Source of the DNA: Candidatus Nanohalarchaeota archaeon | GTDB lineage: Archaea > Nanohalarchaeota > Nanosalinia > Nanosalinales > Nanosalinaceae | Reading direction: 5' to 3' | DNA: 64,000 nucleotides | Assembly (NCBI GenBank): GCA_022729235.1 | Contig: JALDAJ010000001.1 | Span: 310,001 to 374,000 of the forward strand | In this document: positions 17,057-26,352 of the stretch, in pieces | Layout: each line of letters begins with the position of its first letter | How positions within the stretch are numbered: the first letter of the stretch is position 1 | The notes under the pieces: model-generated | Database searches by the model: none | Seen by the model: the letters and a program-made list of their open reading frames with translations, nothing else | Told to the model about the DNA's origin: nothing | Program-made: the position numbers and the translations under genes

Positions 17057-17069
17057 AAGTATTTATTAC
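17057..17069 (+). promoter_or_regulatory. TATA box upstream of 17090 gene
   Basis: AAGTATTTATTAC is centred about 27 bp before ATG 17090, consistent with a leaderless mRNA. A similar box (CTTTTATTTATTAC, 18218-18231) precedes the related gene at 18248. Confidence 0.5.
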
Positions 17070-17089
17070 TTTTCTGTGATAACTACTTC

Positions 17090-18205
17090 ATGGTGGAACC
17101 GATAGAGGAAGTAAAGACCCAGATTAGGGACTACGAAGACTGGATGAGGCAAGTGAAAGACCCTGAGAAAGGGGTCGAAGACTACGACTTCATCGACCAG
17201 GCGATTCACAGCAACGACTCGATGCAAAGCGGGTTCGTTGCTAACATCGGAGCTTACCTGGCAGTGTACGGGTCAGATGACTCAGACGTAGACGATGAAC
17301 TCCTCGCAGAACTCGATCACAGACTCACCGACAGGGCACGAGAAGAAGCCGAATCACCGCCCCACGTAAGAGAAAAAACCAAACACCGAGACATAGTCTA
17401 TGGAAACGGACGAAGAGAAGGAAAAGGGCTCCTGGACAGAGGTTTCGGAGAACACGACTCTGGACACGGATTCCTCCAGAACATGATCGACGAGTTCGAG
17501 GACGAAACAGATAATGAAGAAGATACTATACCCCACAAACCCGAACCAACAGCTAACGGAGGTGAAAGAATGACAGACGGAAAAGGAGAAGACGATGGAG
17601 ACAGAGACGTTACTGACCTAGACCTGCTAACAGTAGACTTCAGCCAAGACGCAGAAGATGTCTTCCACGACGCAGAGAGAAGGAAAGAGCAAGCACTCAG
17701 CGAAGTGAAGGACGTAATACCCGACGACCACGATGTAAGACTAGATAGAGTAGAGGGATACCTAGATCAGACAACGAGAGAAGCCAAAAAGGCAATGGAC
17801 GAGCTGGAAGACCAGAGAGATGAAGTAGCACGCGAAGCCGCGTACATGCAGATGATAGTAACCGACGTACTCGTAGAAGTAGCAGAAGGATATGGCGAGC
17901 TCTACGAGACCGTAGACGAAGGAATAGACCAACTACTGCGAGAACACGACGGCGTTAGAGAACCTGAGCTCTGGGACACAGTGATGCCAGAGGGCGTCAA
18001 GAACAGAGCGCTAGGGCACGCCAGAGCCATCCTGGGAGACGACTACGAACCAGAAGTACCTGCAGAACTCATGGACGAGGACCCTTACCCGACAGAGGAA
18101 GAAGTCGAGGAATACCTAGAAGAAGGAGAAACAGAGGCAGCGTACTTCGAGGGACTCATGCGAGCATTCCAGGACAGGTTCACAAGGTACCGACATGAGG
18201 GTTGA
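17090..18205 (+). CDS. Acidic hypothetical protein, related to 18248-18976
   Basis: A 371-aa soluble, very acidic protein without signal or membrane helix. Residues 1-90 are helical. The middle (about 110-180) is a polar low-complexity linker with HDSGHGF. About 200-300 is a long helix containing DQRDEVAREAAYMQMIVTDV, nearly identical to a stretch of the next gene even at DNA level (17807-17845 vs 18416-18454). The C-terminus is acidic (TEEEVEEYLEEGETEAAY). I recognise no family. Separate promoters and the shared helix suggest tandem duplication followed by divergence. Confidence 0.65.
   Translation: MVEPIEEVKTQIRDYEDWMRQVKDPEKGVEDYDFIDQAIHSNDSMQSGFVANIGAYLAVYGSDDSDVDDELLAELDHRLTDRAREEAESPPHVREKTKHRDIVYGNGRREGKGLLDRGFGEHDSGHGFLQNMIDEFEDETDNEEDTIPHKPEPTANGGERMTDGKGEDDGDRDVTDLDLLTVDFSQDAEDVFHDAERRKEQALSEVKDVIPDDHDVRLDRVEGYLDQTTREAKKAMDELEDQRDEVAREAAYMQMIVTDVLVEVAEGYGELYETVDEGIDQLLREHDGVREPELWDTVMPEGVKNRALGHARAILGDDYEPEVPAELMDEDPYPTEEEVEEYLEEGETEAAYFEGLMRAFQDRFTRYRHEG
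17807..17845 (+). repeat. 39-bp near-perfect direct repeat, copy 1
   Basis: Thirty-eight of 39 bases equal 18416-18454, inside the 371-aa gene. It encodes EDQRDEVAREAAY. The conservation at third positions is much higher than in the rest of the two genes. Confidence 0.85.
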
Positions 18206-18247
18206 ATCCCCACCATTCTTTTATTTATTACTGTTTAATAACAACTT

Positions 18248-18976
18248 ATGCCTTCGGAAGAAGATCCTGAAGAAGTTTTCCATCAGTCAGCGCAAGGTCT
18301 TGAAGACGCCCTGAGATACACCAGAGAACAGACGCCTGATGACGAAGAAATTGAAGAACTTGATGAACGCTGGACAGAATTAAGAAACAGACTAAGCAGA
18401 GACACAGGAGCGGCAGAAGACCAGAGAGATGAAGTAGCACACGAAGCCGCGTACCTCATGACAGTAGCCTCTGATGCCATCAGAGGTATCGCGGACAGAG
18501 GCGGTCGTTCATACGACCAGGCAGAAAACATACTTGACGAACTCGAAGACCTAGGAGGTCCGCGAGGACCAACATCGACCAGAAGGCGCGCCATAAGATG
18601 GGGGCTGGGAGCGCTGACTGCAGGTGCGCTAGGAGGTGCTGCCGTGGTTGCAGGTTCAGAAGCCTACGACCACCTGACAGACCCAGAATTTACACCCGAA
18701 ACATATGACCCTATGATAGAGGATCACGGCGACCTAAACGAACTGGGTAACGAGTACTCTGTAAGCAGTCACAAGAGTCTGAGAGAACTAGCCGGAGAGA
18801 TAGACAGCGCGCTGGACGACCACAGGAGAGTCAGCATAGGTCTCGACTCCCAGCTTCTAGGAGGATACGCAGATATAGGAATAAGGAGAAACAATCACGC
18901 AGAATGGACTCTCCAGTCAAGGACAGAACTGGGAGACGGGTACTCTAGGGCGCTCGAACTGGCGAGAGATATCTGA
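18248..18976 (+). CDS. Membrane-anchored acidic protein with internal Arg-Arg-Arg/TM, related to 17090
   Basis: A 242-aa protein. The N-terminal half (1-110) is a helical acidic domain with DQRDEVAHEAAYLMTV shared with the 371-aa neighbour. Next comes TSTRRRAIRWGLGALTAGAL (about 113-132) leading into a small-residue hydrophobic helix, then a C-terminal domain (about 145-242) that would lie outside the cell. The RRR plus weakly hydrophobic helix looks like a Tat signal, but it is internal, so it may be a signal-anchor with an N-terminal cytoplasmic domain. The linked pair may carry related domains on the two sides of the membrane. Function is unknown. Confidence 0.65.
   Translation: MPSEEDPEEVFHQSAQGLEDALRYTREQTPDDEEIEELDERWTELRNRLSRDTGAAEDQRDEVAHEAAYLMTVASDAIRGIADRGGRSYDQAENILDELEDLGGPRGPTSTRRRAIRWGLGALTAGALGGAAVVAGSEAYDHLTDPEFTPETYDPMIEDHGDLNELGNEYSVSSHKSLRELAGEIDSALDDHRRVSIGLDSQLLGGYADIGIRRNNHAEWTLQSRTELGDGYSRALELARDI
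18416..18454 (+). repeat. 39-bp near-perfect direct repeat, copy 2
   Basis: Partner of 17807-17845 with one mismatch (CACACG vs CACGCG), encoding EDQRDEVAHEAAY. Confidence 0.85.
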
Positions 18977-18987
18977 AACAATGCTGA

Positions 18988-19005
18988 TGTCACTTGAAAG
19001 TGACA
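18988..19005. promoter_or_regulatory. 18-bp palindrome next to TATA box
   Basis: TGTCACTT-GA-AAGTGACA is a perfect 8-bp inverted repeat with a 2-bp centre. It ends 2 bp before the TATA-like ACATATTTAAAGG (19008-19020) of the Tat-lipoprotein operon and begins 12 bp after the stop of the upstream gene. Position suits an operator for a dimeric regulator; a terminator hairpin is the alternative. Confidence 0.55.
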
Positions 19006-19007
19006 AA

Positions 19008-19020
19008 ACATATTTAAAGG
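19008..19020 (+). promoter_or_regulatory. TATA box for 19048-22922 operon
   Basis: ACATATTTAAAGG lies about 34 bp before ATG 19048, so the mRNA would begin roughly 5-10 nt before the start codon. Confidence 0.55.
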
Positions 19021-19047
19021 TTGATGTGATAGACTGCACGTGATAAC

Positions 19048-20220
19048 ATGACAAAAGACAACGGAACTACACGCAGAAACCTCATGAGAGGCATGGTAGC
19101 AGTTGGTGCTGCAGCAGGTTCTTCTGGCTGTGTAGGTCCTGCTTCAGGAGTCATACTAGGACGATATGTTGAGGGTATCAACAAAGAACATTTCGAAAAC
19201 GCGGTTGAAGGGCTTAAAACAGAAGGAGAGGGCGTAATAGGCAATCTCGAAGAACTTGAACAGAGTGTCGAAAGCATACTATCCCTGAACGCGCAGGATT
19301 ACGAACCTACTCGCGGCGGATTCCCTGTGATGGACGGTATCCGGCTGGCATCAGAGGGAGAGACCCAGATAAGAGTGGAAGAGGACGGAGACGCAGAAAA
19401 CTTCTACGATGAAGCTCCCTCCGAATCACTCGATCTAACTCCCGAAGATCTAGTTGATGAGGTATCAAACAAGATAGGATTGACAGAAAAACAAACTGCT
19501 AGAGCACCGAACGACGAGCTTATACGGACTTTCTCCGACATGGTTCCATATGTCAGGGTTACTGATCAGTGGCAGCAACCTGAACTCGGTGACGAAGTGG
19601 TCGACGATTTCGTCGAACTCCGGGACGAGATGATCGAACTTGAGGAAAAGTTCGCCGAAAACATCCTAGAACTGGGCGCAGTATACAGACAGTTCAGGAG
19701 CGAAAGAAGGAGCCTCGAAGAAGCAGATACCGCGCCTAGAAGATGGATAAGAGATGATGGCTTTGAGAAGGATAGGCACTTCACGGCATCAGGCGCGGAG
19801 AATTACGCGGATGTCATCAGAGATTTAGAGGACTCCTACGGAGAAATGGCAGTAGAATGGACTCGACAATACGCGGCTGTCCACTCTGGACGGAGAATGA
19901 TGGAACACGTTACAGAGGAAGTTTGGGAGTTACAGGAGATTTTCAGTGAAGGAGAATACGACGAGACCGGACGTCCCAGAGATGAAGAACCAAATCAAGA
20001 AGAATGGAACGACATCAACTGGCAAGAATACTGCGACTGGGAGGACGACGAATGGGATGCAATAGAGAACTTCGCCGACGAGAACGATGTATCAGTCACC
20101 GAACTCAACTATGATGTGACTGCAAGTCAGGGCGGCTTCCTCGCTGAAGTTCAATACGTGGAAGACGATGAAGCGGTTGACACTATAACTATCGACTACG
20201 TGGAAGGTTGTGGAGCTTAA
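19048..20220 (+). CDS. Tat-exported lipoprotein of unknown function
   Basis: A 390-aa protein starting with a twin-arginine signal (TTRRNLMRGMVAVGAAAG) and a lipobox SSGC at about residues 25-28. This is the usual haloarchaeal layout for folded proteins exported by Tat and anchored by a lipid on Cys. The mature part is acidic and mostly helical (about 45-290, with several charged coils). A small C-terminal domain (about 315-390) contains WEDDEWDAIENFADENDVSV and an alternating beta-like end. No family is recognised. The stop is followed at once by the ribosome site GAGGTGAT of the next gene, so the two are coupled. A palindrome at the promoter suggests regulation. Confidence 0.75.
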   Translation: MTKDNGTTRRNLMRGMVAVGAAAGSSGCVGPASGVILGRYVEGINKEHFENAVEGLKTEGEGVIGNLEELEQSVESILSLNAQDYEPTRGGFPVMDGIRLASEGETQIRVEEDGDAENFYDEAPSESLDLTPEDLVDEVSNKIGLTEKQTARAPNDELIRTFSDMVPYVRVTDQWQQPELGDEVVDDFVELRDEMIELEEKFAENILELGAVYRQFRSERRSLEEADTAPRRWIRDDGFEKDRHFTASGAENYADVIRDLEDSYGEMAVEWTRQYAAVHSGRRMMEHVTEEVWELQEIFSEGEYDETGRPRDEEPNQEEWNDINWQEYCDWEDDEWDAIENFADENDVSVTELNYDVTASQGGFLAEVQYVEDDEAVDTITIDYVEGCGA

Positions 20221-20231
20221 GAGGTGATAAA

Positions 20232-22922
20232 TTGAGAAAAACATTGTTACTGATATTCACCCTATTTTTAGTCTCTTTTGCGGCAGGAGAGGTATCTTCT
20301 GTCTCAATAAATGAACTGCCTGCAGATACAAAGGTCGAGAACACGTTCGAAGTAGAAGGTTCAGCTACAGGAGACAATCTCCAGAAACTTTACCTCAGGT
20401 ACCGGCAGAAGGGAGAGACAAGCTGGAGAACAATATCCACACAAGAATGTGAAGGGGAAATAGCCTGCAGTGACTCGGACAAGAGCCCGGTTATAGAAGA
20501 AACGTCTACATATGAGTACAGTGTTGCCGCCACCTCGGACAGTGATTGGACCAGATCAGATATCAAAGAAGTCACGTACTACGAGGAATCAGATGACCGC
20601 GTTGATTCAGTGTCAATGAATAATCTTCCTTCCTCGAAAAGAGCTGGCGACACTGTCGAAATCAAAGGCAGTGCAACAGGAGAAGAACTTGATAGTATCG
20701 AAATAAGGAAAAAAGAAGGATTCTCCTGGTCAACTCTGAAATCCAAAGACTGTGAGCAGGAGATTGCTTGCAGTATATCAGAGTATTACACCTCCAACGT
20801 CGAGAGAGACGTAGAATTCAAAGTCAGAGCTGAAGCAGGAGGAGACTCTGATGGCACCGACAGTCAGATAATAAGTTTTTACGAAACAGACCCTAAATCT
20901 CCCGAAGCCAACCTTGAGATCTCACCTTCTGAAGGCGAGATCGGAGACATATTCACGTTCGATGCTTCCGGAAGTTTCGGAAGAGATGCAGAAATAGTGG
21001 AGTACAAATTCGACTTTACAGGAGATGGTAACTGGGAGGAAGAAGGATCGGAAAATATATGGAATGTGGAGGCTGACAGAGAGATATCCACGACCGCGGT
21101 AGTAAAAGTGGTGGATGTAAACGGACTTACTGATACAGATACCGCATCCTACACCGTCACTGATCCAGAATGCGACCTATCCGTGGAGAACTTTGAGGTC
21201 AGCGATACCAGAACAGTTACAGGCGAGGAAGTGACCGTGAGCCTGGACGTCGTGAACAACATGGATACGGAACAGGATGTAGATCTCAGTTTTGAAGCCG
21301 GCGATGAAAGCCAGGATATCTCCCAGGTGATACCTGCTGAAGGAGAGGAACTGTTCGACTGGAGCTTTGAACCCGAGGAAGACGTAGACCTGGAGACAGA
21401 AGTTGTATGTGAGGGAGATTCAATCTTCTTCGACACGACCCCTATCACGGTTGAGGACAAAGGACTCCTATCTGTCAACGTTGAAGACGAGAATGAAAAC
21501 GCCTTAGAGGGCGCTACTGTAGAGGTCAGACTGTCCGGCGAGGATGACCTGATTGAGGAAAGAGATACTGGCGGGGACGGAAAGGTCTCGTTCAGTCTCG
21601 ATCCAGGGACTTATGACGTGGAAGCTTCGAAGACCGGGTACAGGCCTGAGATTCAGGAAGAAGTTGAAGTCGAACTGGATAGGGAATCGGAGATTGACTT
21701 CACGCTGGAAAGCATCCCTGAAGAGCTCAGGATTGACGATGTCACTTATCGAGATCCTGTATGTAGCGGTGAAGACTTCGAAGTCAGTGTAACAGTAGAG
21801 AATACTATGGACCGCAGTCAGAACGTAAGAATACAGGGAGAAGGACTTGGCGCTATAACGAGAGGAACTAGATTCACTGTTCCAAGTCACGATAGCCGTA
21901 CAAGATCTGTCGTGTTCCCGAACATCCAGAGAGATGTGTCCGGAGCCGAGCAGACGTTCGAGATAACCCTCGAAAACAGTGAAACCGATTCCGTCGAGAG
22001 AGAAGTAGAGGTAGTCGACTGTCCGGGAGTCGTAGATCCACAAGCAGCCAGAGGAATCACCCTGGATATCAGCCCCAGAGAGACCGAGGCAGGTCAACCT
22101 GTTAAAGTAGCCGGATACGTCCAGGGCGTAAGAAGAGGTAAGGAAGTGAAAATAAACCTGAACGGAAACCACGTAGATACTGTAGACACTGCGCCCGACG
22201 GATACTACGAGGCATTTGTAAGATCGGAGTTCGCAGGTCAGAACGAAGTCACTGTCTCTGCAGACTCACAGCGCAGGACGAGAACTTTCACAGCAAGCCC
22301 GACGGTTGAAATAGGGTATATGAAGACTCCGAGAGCTGTTTTCCAGGGCGAACAGTTCGAAGTTTGTGGCATGGATATCGAATCACAGGTAACGCCGAGA
22401 GTATATCTTGAAGAAGACGGCGAAATCATAGACTCGAAGAATGAAAGAGGAGATGTCTGCTTCAACGTTACAACCCACGAGACCAGTAAGCACCGGTACC
22501 AGGTATCAGCAGAGGTAGACAGCGAGACAGCCACCATGTCTAAAGACATAGATGTACACCGGGCGGATCAAGAGGCAGTCAACTTCCCTGACAGAGTCGC
22601 AACTGTAAGATCAGGCTCCGGGATGGTACGGGTAACACTTTACAACAGCAACCCCGAGTCGAGAACATACGACGTAGAACTCCGGCAAGTCCCGAGAGAC
22701 TGGTTCTCACAGACAGAGAAACAGGTCACGCTCCAGCCCGGTGAGGAGCAGGAAGTATTCTTCTACTTCACACCGAAGGATCAAGGAGACTTCCAGGGAG
22801 ACCTTGAAGTCCAGAGCGATGGACAGTCCGTCCATTTCGAGAGGATTGACATAAGCAGCACGAGACCAGTGCATAACCAGAGAACGTTCCTTGACAGGCT
22901 TCTAAGCCTTTTCAGGCTTTAA
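20232..22922 (+). CDS. Large secreted multi-domain surface protein (Ig-like, PKD, CARDB, carboxypeptidase-regulatory-like)
   Basis: Start is TTG 20232, 4 nt after GAGGTGAT (20220-20227). It gives MRKTLLLIFTLFLVSFAAGE, a Sec signal peptide; the in-frame ATG 20208 lies inside the previous gene. The mature part (896 aa in all) is a chain of beta-sandwich domains. Two repeats of about 95 residues (INELPADTKVENTFEVEGSA and MNNLPSSKRAGDTVEIKGSA) come first, each with two Cys. A PKD-like domain (about 225-310, FDFTGDGNWEEEG), a CARDB-like domain (about 315-400) and a carboxypeptidase-regulatory-like domain (about 405-480, DPGTYDVEASKTGY) follow. More CARDB/Ig domains reach the end (RLLSLFRL, amphipathic). 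No enzyme motif; probably a glycosylated cell-envelope or adhesion protein. Confidence 0.8.
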   Translation: MRKTLLLIFTLFLVSFAAGEVSSVSINELPADTKVENTFEVEGSATGDNLQKLYLRYRQKGETSWRTISTQECEGEIACSDSDKSPVIEETSTYEYSVAATSDSDWTRSDIKEVTYYEESDDRVDSVSMNNLPSSKRAGDTVEIKGSATGEELDSIEIRKKEGFSWSTLKSKDCEQEIACSISEYYTSNVERDVEFKVRAEAGGDSDGTDSQIISFYETDPKSPEANLEISPSEGEIGDIFTFDASGSFGRDAEIVEYKFDFTGDGNWEEEGSENIWNVEADREISTTAVVKVVDVNGLTDTDTASYTVTDPECDLSVENFEVSDTRTVTGEEVTVSLDVVNNMDTEQDVDLSFEAGDESQDISQVIPAEGEELFDWSFEPEEDVDLETEVVCEGDSIFFDTTPITVEDKGLLSVNVEDENENALEGATVEVRLSGEDDLIEERDTGGDGKVSFSLDPGTYDVEASKTGYRPEIQEEVEVELDRESEIDFTLESIPEELRIDDVTYRDPVCSGEDFEVSVTVENTMDRSQNVRIQGEGLGAITRGTRFTVPSHDSRTRSVVFPNIQRDVSGAEQTFEITLENSETDSVEREVEVVDCPGVVDPQAARGITLDISPRETEAGQPVKVAGYVQGVRRGKEVKINLNGNHVDTVDTAPDGYYEAFVRSEFAGQNEVTVSADSQRRTRTFTASPTVEIGYMKTPRAVFQGEQFEVCGMDIESQVTPRVYLEEDGEIIDSKNERGDVCFNVTTHETSKHRYQVSAEVDSETATMSKDIDVHRADQEAVNFPDRVATVRSGSGMVRVTLYNSNPESRTYDVELRQVPRDWFSQTEKQVTLQPGEEQEVFFYFTPKDQGDFQGDLEVQSDGQSVHFERIDISSTRPVHNQRTFLDRLLSLFRL

Positions 22923-22967
22923 TTTATTCGTCTTTAAAAAGTGGTTAAGAACTGTCGCTATCAACGA

Positions 22968-22978
22968 ATATATAAAAG
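22968..22978 (+). promoter_or_regulatory. TATA box for 23013 gene
   Basis: ATATATAAAAG lies about 40 bp before ATG 23013. Initiation about 25 bp downstream leaves a leader of about 13 nt with the ribosome site TAGGTGA. Confidence 0.6.
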
Positions 22979-23012
22979 TTAGATAAAGTGTTATTTCTAG
23001 GTGACAATAAAT

Positions 23013-24740
23013 ATGCGTTTCTGGAAGATCGCGGCTATATCACTAATCTTAACCATGTCTACAGGACTTGCTGCTGCCAGTCCAGCAGAAATGACGATTT
23101 TTCCGCAGGAATCAAGCGCGGAAATCAACTCTTTCACATCTTTCGAGATAACTGTAGAAAACACAGGTAACGTCGAAGACGTGTACACACTGCAACCAGA
23201 CGTGGAACAGGTAACAGTCGCGCCACAGGAAATCAGGCTGGATCCTGGTGAGCAGGAAACAGTACACGCATGGTACAACCCTGATGATACACAGGAAGCA
23301 GATACCTACTCATTTGAAGTCACCGCGACCTCCAGGGCTACAGGCGAAAGATACAGTGTTGGAGGGTTTGTTAACGTTATTACAGACCATGAAGTAAACC
23401 TCAACATTAATGACGCCTCGAGAACAGTCTGCCGGGGAGAAGTAGCACAGTACAATATCCAGGTAACCAACGACGGCATCCAGACCGAGGAATTCTCTCT
23501 TTCAACTCCAGTAGGACAGCTCTCCCAGGACACAGTCGAACTTGAGCCCGGAGAGACCGAGATAGTTGCTCTGACAGTCTCATCTGACGAAGCAACAGAC
23601 AGGAGCTTCAACGTTTTAGCATCCTCAACAACTAGTTACGCCGAGAACGCTATCAGCCTAAACTTTGAGGCAGAAACCTGCTACGCCTCAGATGTCTCGA
23701 TAGAGCCTGAATCACAGGAAGTAGGTGCATTCACCGAGGCAGAATACGAAATCGTTGTGGAAAATACAGGTACGAGGACAGATGAGTTCACCCTGTCAAC
23801 AGACATAGAAGAAATGGAAGAAGATACGGTAACTATAGAAGGCGGTTCCTCAGAAACAGTAACACTGTTCTACGTTCCCGAGGAACTTGGAACCCATGAG
23901 TTAACAGTTACAGCAGAAGGAATGTCCCAGAGTTCGGCTACTGCAACAGCCGAGGCATATAATGCGATGGACCTCGATCTGCAGTTCGACAGTGAGTCAA
24001 GAAGTGTATGTGAGAACGAAGAGGCCAGTTACATAGTCAACATAAGAAATACTGGGGAAGTAACCGAGACGTACACACTTGAGACTGATAGAGGAGAGCT
24101 TTCCGCTACAGAAGGCGAGCTAGCTCCTGGAGAATTAGGACAGGCAGAACTAGTAGTTGACACCACTGAACTCGAAACGGGAGAAACCTACGATGTACAG
24201 GTAGAAGGTACTGCCACAACATTTGGAGAACCATCAGCGACTGCAGATTCAGAACTCTCCGTTGAGAACTGCTGGGATCTTGAAATGGATGTCATACCTG
24301 AGAGAATGAGTGCAGGAGAGAACAGGAGCGTTATCTATGAGATTCAACTAGACAATACAGGAACACGAGAAAACACTTACCAGCTATCATACCAGGGACC
24401 TGACTGGATCTCCATAAGACCTGAAGAAGTAACAGTTGCCCCGGGCAACAGCGAAACCGCTTACATGTATGCAGGAATCCCATTTGAGGAAGAAGGAGAG
24501 GTCGGTATCAACGTCACCGCCGAAGGTGAACAGGTAAGCAGAACTGACTCTGTAACCCTGCTGATAGATGAAGAACTCCAGGAGTACATCGAAGACGGGA
24601 GGGATTTACTCACCGGTAGATTTACAGAAGCAGCCGCCATTATTTCCGATAGAGTCAGGGAAACAACCGACATCCAGCGAGCAATCCTATCCGTGATTGT
24701 AGGACTGGTGATTACACTGGCAGTTCTTTACAGCCAGTGA
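23013..24740 (+). CDS. Secreted protein with five NEW3/CARDB-like repeats and C-terminal TM anchor
   Basis: ATG 23013 is preferred over GTG 23001 because AGGTGA sits 7 nt before it and overlaps the GTG. The signal peptide is MRFWKIAAISLILTMSTGLA. About five repeats of about 100 residues follow, each with the pattern 'Y-x-I-x-V-x-N-x-G-x-x-x-E-x-F/Y-x-L' and a Pro-Gly turn (LDPGEQETV, LEPGETEIV, VAPGNSET), as in NPCBM-associated NEW3/CARDB domains. Several repeats carry a Cys (TVCRGE, ETCYAS, SVCENE, ENCWDL). The protein ends with a membrane helix (IQRAILSVIVGLVITLAVLY) and SQ, so it is a type I surface protein. It is probably a structural or spacer protein of the envelope; own promoter. Confidence 0.8.
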   Translation: MRFWKIAAISLILTMSTGLAAASPAEMTIFPQESSAEINSFTSFEITVENTGNVEDVYTLQPDVEQVTVAPQEIRLDPGEQETVHAWYNPDDTQEADTYSFEVTATSRATGERYSVGGFVNVITDHEVNLNINDASRTVCRGEVAQYNIQVTNDGIQTEEFSLSTPVGQLSQDTVELEPGETEIVALTVSSDEATDRSFNVLASSTTSYAENAISLNFEAETCYASDVSIEPESQEVGAFTEAEYEIVVENTGTRTDEFTLSTDIEEMEEDTVTIEGGSSETVTLFYVPEELGTHELTVTAEGMSQSSATATAEAYNAMDLDLQFDSESRSVCENEEASYIVNIRNTGEVTETYTLETDRGELSATEGELAPGELGQAELVVDTTELETGETYDVQVEGTATTFGEPSATADSELSVENCWDLEMDVIPERMSAGENRSVIYEIQLDNTGTRENTYQLSYQGPDWISIRPEEVTVAPGNSETAYMYAGIPFEEEGEVGINVTAEGEQVSRTDSVTLLIDEELQEYIEDGRDLLTGRFTEAAAIISDRVRETTDIQRAILSVIVGLVITLAVLYSQ

Positions 24741-24777
24741 TTACAATCAATACGTGTCTTCCGGAAGCTCGATTAAG

Positions 24778-26352
24778 TCATCGTTGCTCTGTGAATACGT
24801 ACCGGATAGCCATCTTTCTCGCTCTATCATCATTCTCACTACCCTCGACCCTGAACCCTATCGTGTCAATCGAACCTATACTTACGATTTCATCTTGTAC
24901 CTCATTACCATTCTCATCGAATACTGTGACCTGGTAACCATAATCAGACCGTTCCAGCTCGTAGGTATAAAATCCTCCCATCCCAATAGTATCAAAACTT
25001 GCCTGTTCTTCTCCAGAGTCTCTAAGTGAAACTGTTGCAGGGTCATCGGCATCCCAGTCAGTCTTTAATTCAAATCTCATACGTTCAACTTGATAACCGT
25101 CATCGGTCAGGCTTGCCCTGACCTCTATAACATCATCGCTATTGCTGTCAATTTTGAACTCCATGCCTTCATCCTCAACCGAAGGTCTCCAGCTTGCTAC
25201 CTGCCAGTCCTCGTATTCAACGTATTCAAGATCGTCAACGTCATCAGCCATGTAGACATCCCAGTCCTGGCTTATAGAGTACCGCTTGTTGTATGCACCA
25301 GGGTATAGCAGATCCTGGGTGAAACCATCTCCTACCCAGATGTGCTCGGTCTTCGTCACCCTTATACCGTCGCCAGGAGTGTTATCCTCTGCGTATGCCG
25401 TAACACCGTATCTTCCCAGCTCATCCATCACTTCCTCAACGCTCTCAGTTCTATTTTCTATATCCTCAAATCCAATACTGCTTTTCGCGTCAAACTCTCC
25501 GCCACCGTCATAGTTCTCAATCCTGAACTCCAGCTCCTCATCGTATTCAGCTGCGAGGCTAGGCTTGACCAAGTCAAAATCTGGAGCCTGGAAGCTGAGA
25601 GTCTTCTCATCGTCCAAATCTTCCTCGTATACCGTGAACGAGTAGACTGCCCCTGGCTCGACATTGAAATAGTACTGATCCCCGCTCTCATCTAAATCGC
25701 CGGCATTTTTCACATCGTACTCATCAACTACCAGCTCGTAATCGTAATCCGATTCATCAGTCCTCTGTACCGTAAACTCATGATCATAGGCACAGGTTCC
25801 CGACTCCTCTCCAAATCCTTCTTCACACGGCTCGCTCTCCCAGACATCCTCACTGCCTTCTTCACAGTAATACCACCTATCATCCTTAACCATACCTTCT
25901 CGGAAGTACGTCTCATCCTCTCCACAATCCCCTCCTATCGTCCCGTAATGACTCCAGTCAAGTGAGGTATCTCGAAGTGTCGAGGGCATATCTCCTGACA
26001 CCAAATCAGCCAGTCGGTTCCGGAGTTCTCCAACGTTTTCGGAGGCTGCATCCTTTAGAACTGAAACAGCATAGTTCCTTGAAAAGTCAATCTCCTCATC
26101 CAAACACTGACCTATCTCACTTGTCACGTACTTTCGACAGCCGTGAAGACCGAGGAGAAAGTCCATGTTTTCATCTGTATAAGGAGGATTCTCATATTTC
26201 TCGTATCCGTAAAGCCCCAGCAAGAGTTCGTTGTCTATCTCTAGATCGTCCAAGTCAGAAGGACTTATGTCCGGAGCTTGAGAGGTAGCGAAAGGTAAGG
26301 ATAACCCGATTATAAGAAACAGAGCAAGGAATCTCCGCGAAATATGTCTCAC
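24778..26352 (-). CDS. Secreted acidic protein, last gene of lipoprotein cluster
   Basis: A 524-aa protein with a Sec signal (RRFLALFLIIGLSLPFATS, cleavage after about residue 24). It has a Cys-containing N-domain (GLHGCRKYVTSEIGQCLDEE near 65-85) and a Cys-rich middle (GGDCGEDETYF, YYCEEGSEDVWESEPCEEG, about 135-170). Acidic beta regions follow, and the C-terminal 150 residues look like a jelly-roll or LamG-like sandwich (RMRFELKTDWDADDPATVSL); that last call is a guess. The start overlaps the stop of the lipoprotein upstream by 4 bp (ATGA), so it is co-translated with the three lipoproteins. Function is unknown; it may be a soluble partner of those lipoproteins. Confidence 0.7.
   Translation of the reverse strand: MRHISRRFLALFLIIGLSLPFATSQAPDISPSDLDDLEIDNELLLGLYGYEKYENPPYTDENMDFLLGLHGCRKYVTSEIGQCLDEEIDFSRNYAVSVLKDAASENVGELRNRLADLVSGDMPSTLRDTSLDWSHYGTIGGDCGEDETYFREGMVKDDRWYYCEEGSEDVWESEPCEEGFGEESGTCAYDHEFTVQRTDESDYDYELVVDEYDVKNAGDLDESGDQYYFNVEPGAVYSFTVYEEDLDDEKTLSFQAPDFDLVKPSLAAEYDEELEFRIENYDGGGEFDAKSSIGFEDIENRTESVEEVMDELGRYGVTAYAEDNTPGDGIRVTKTEHIWVGDGFTQDLLYPGAYNKRYSISQDWDVYMADDVDDLEYVEYEDWQVASWRPSVEDEGMEFKIDSNSDDVIEVRASLTDDGYQVERMRFELKTDWDADDPATVSLRDSGEEQASFDTIGMGGFYTYELERSDYGYQVTVFDENGNEVQDEIVSIGSIDTIGFRVEGSENDDRARKMAIRYVFTEQR

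Noticed and set aside
18988-19005. Rho-independent-type terminator
   Set aside because: The palindrome is not followed by a T-run on the upstream gene's strand, and it directly abuts a TATA box, so an operator is favoured.
21504-22172. 222-aa minus-strand frame
   Set aside because: Lies within the multi-domain surface protein gene, antisense; no signal, no promoter.
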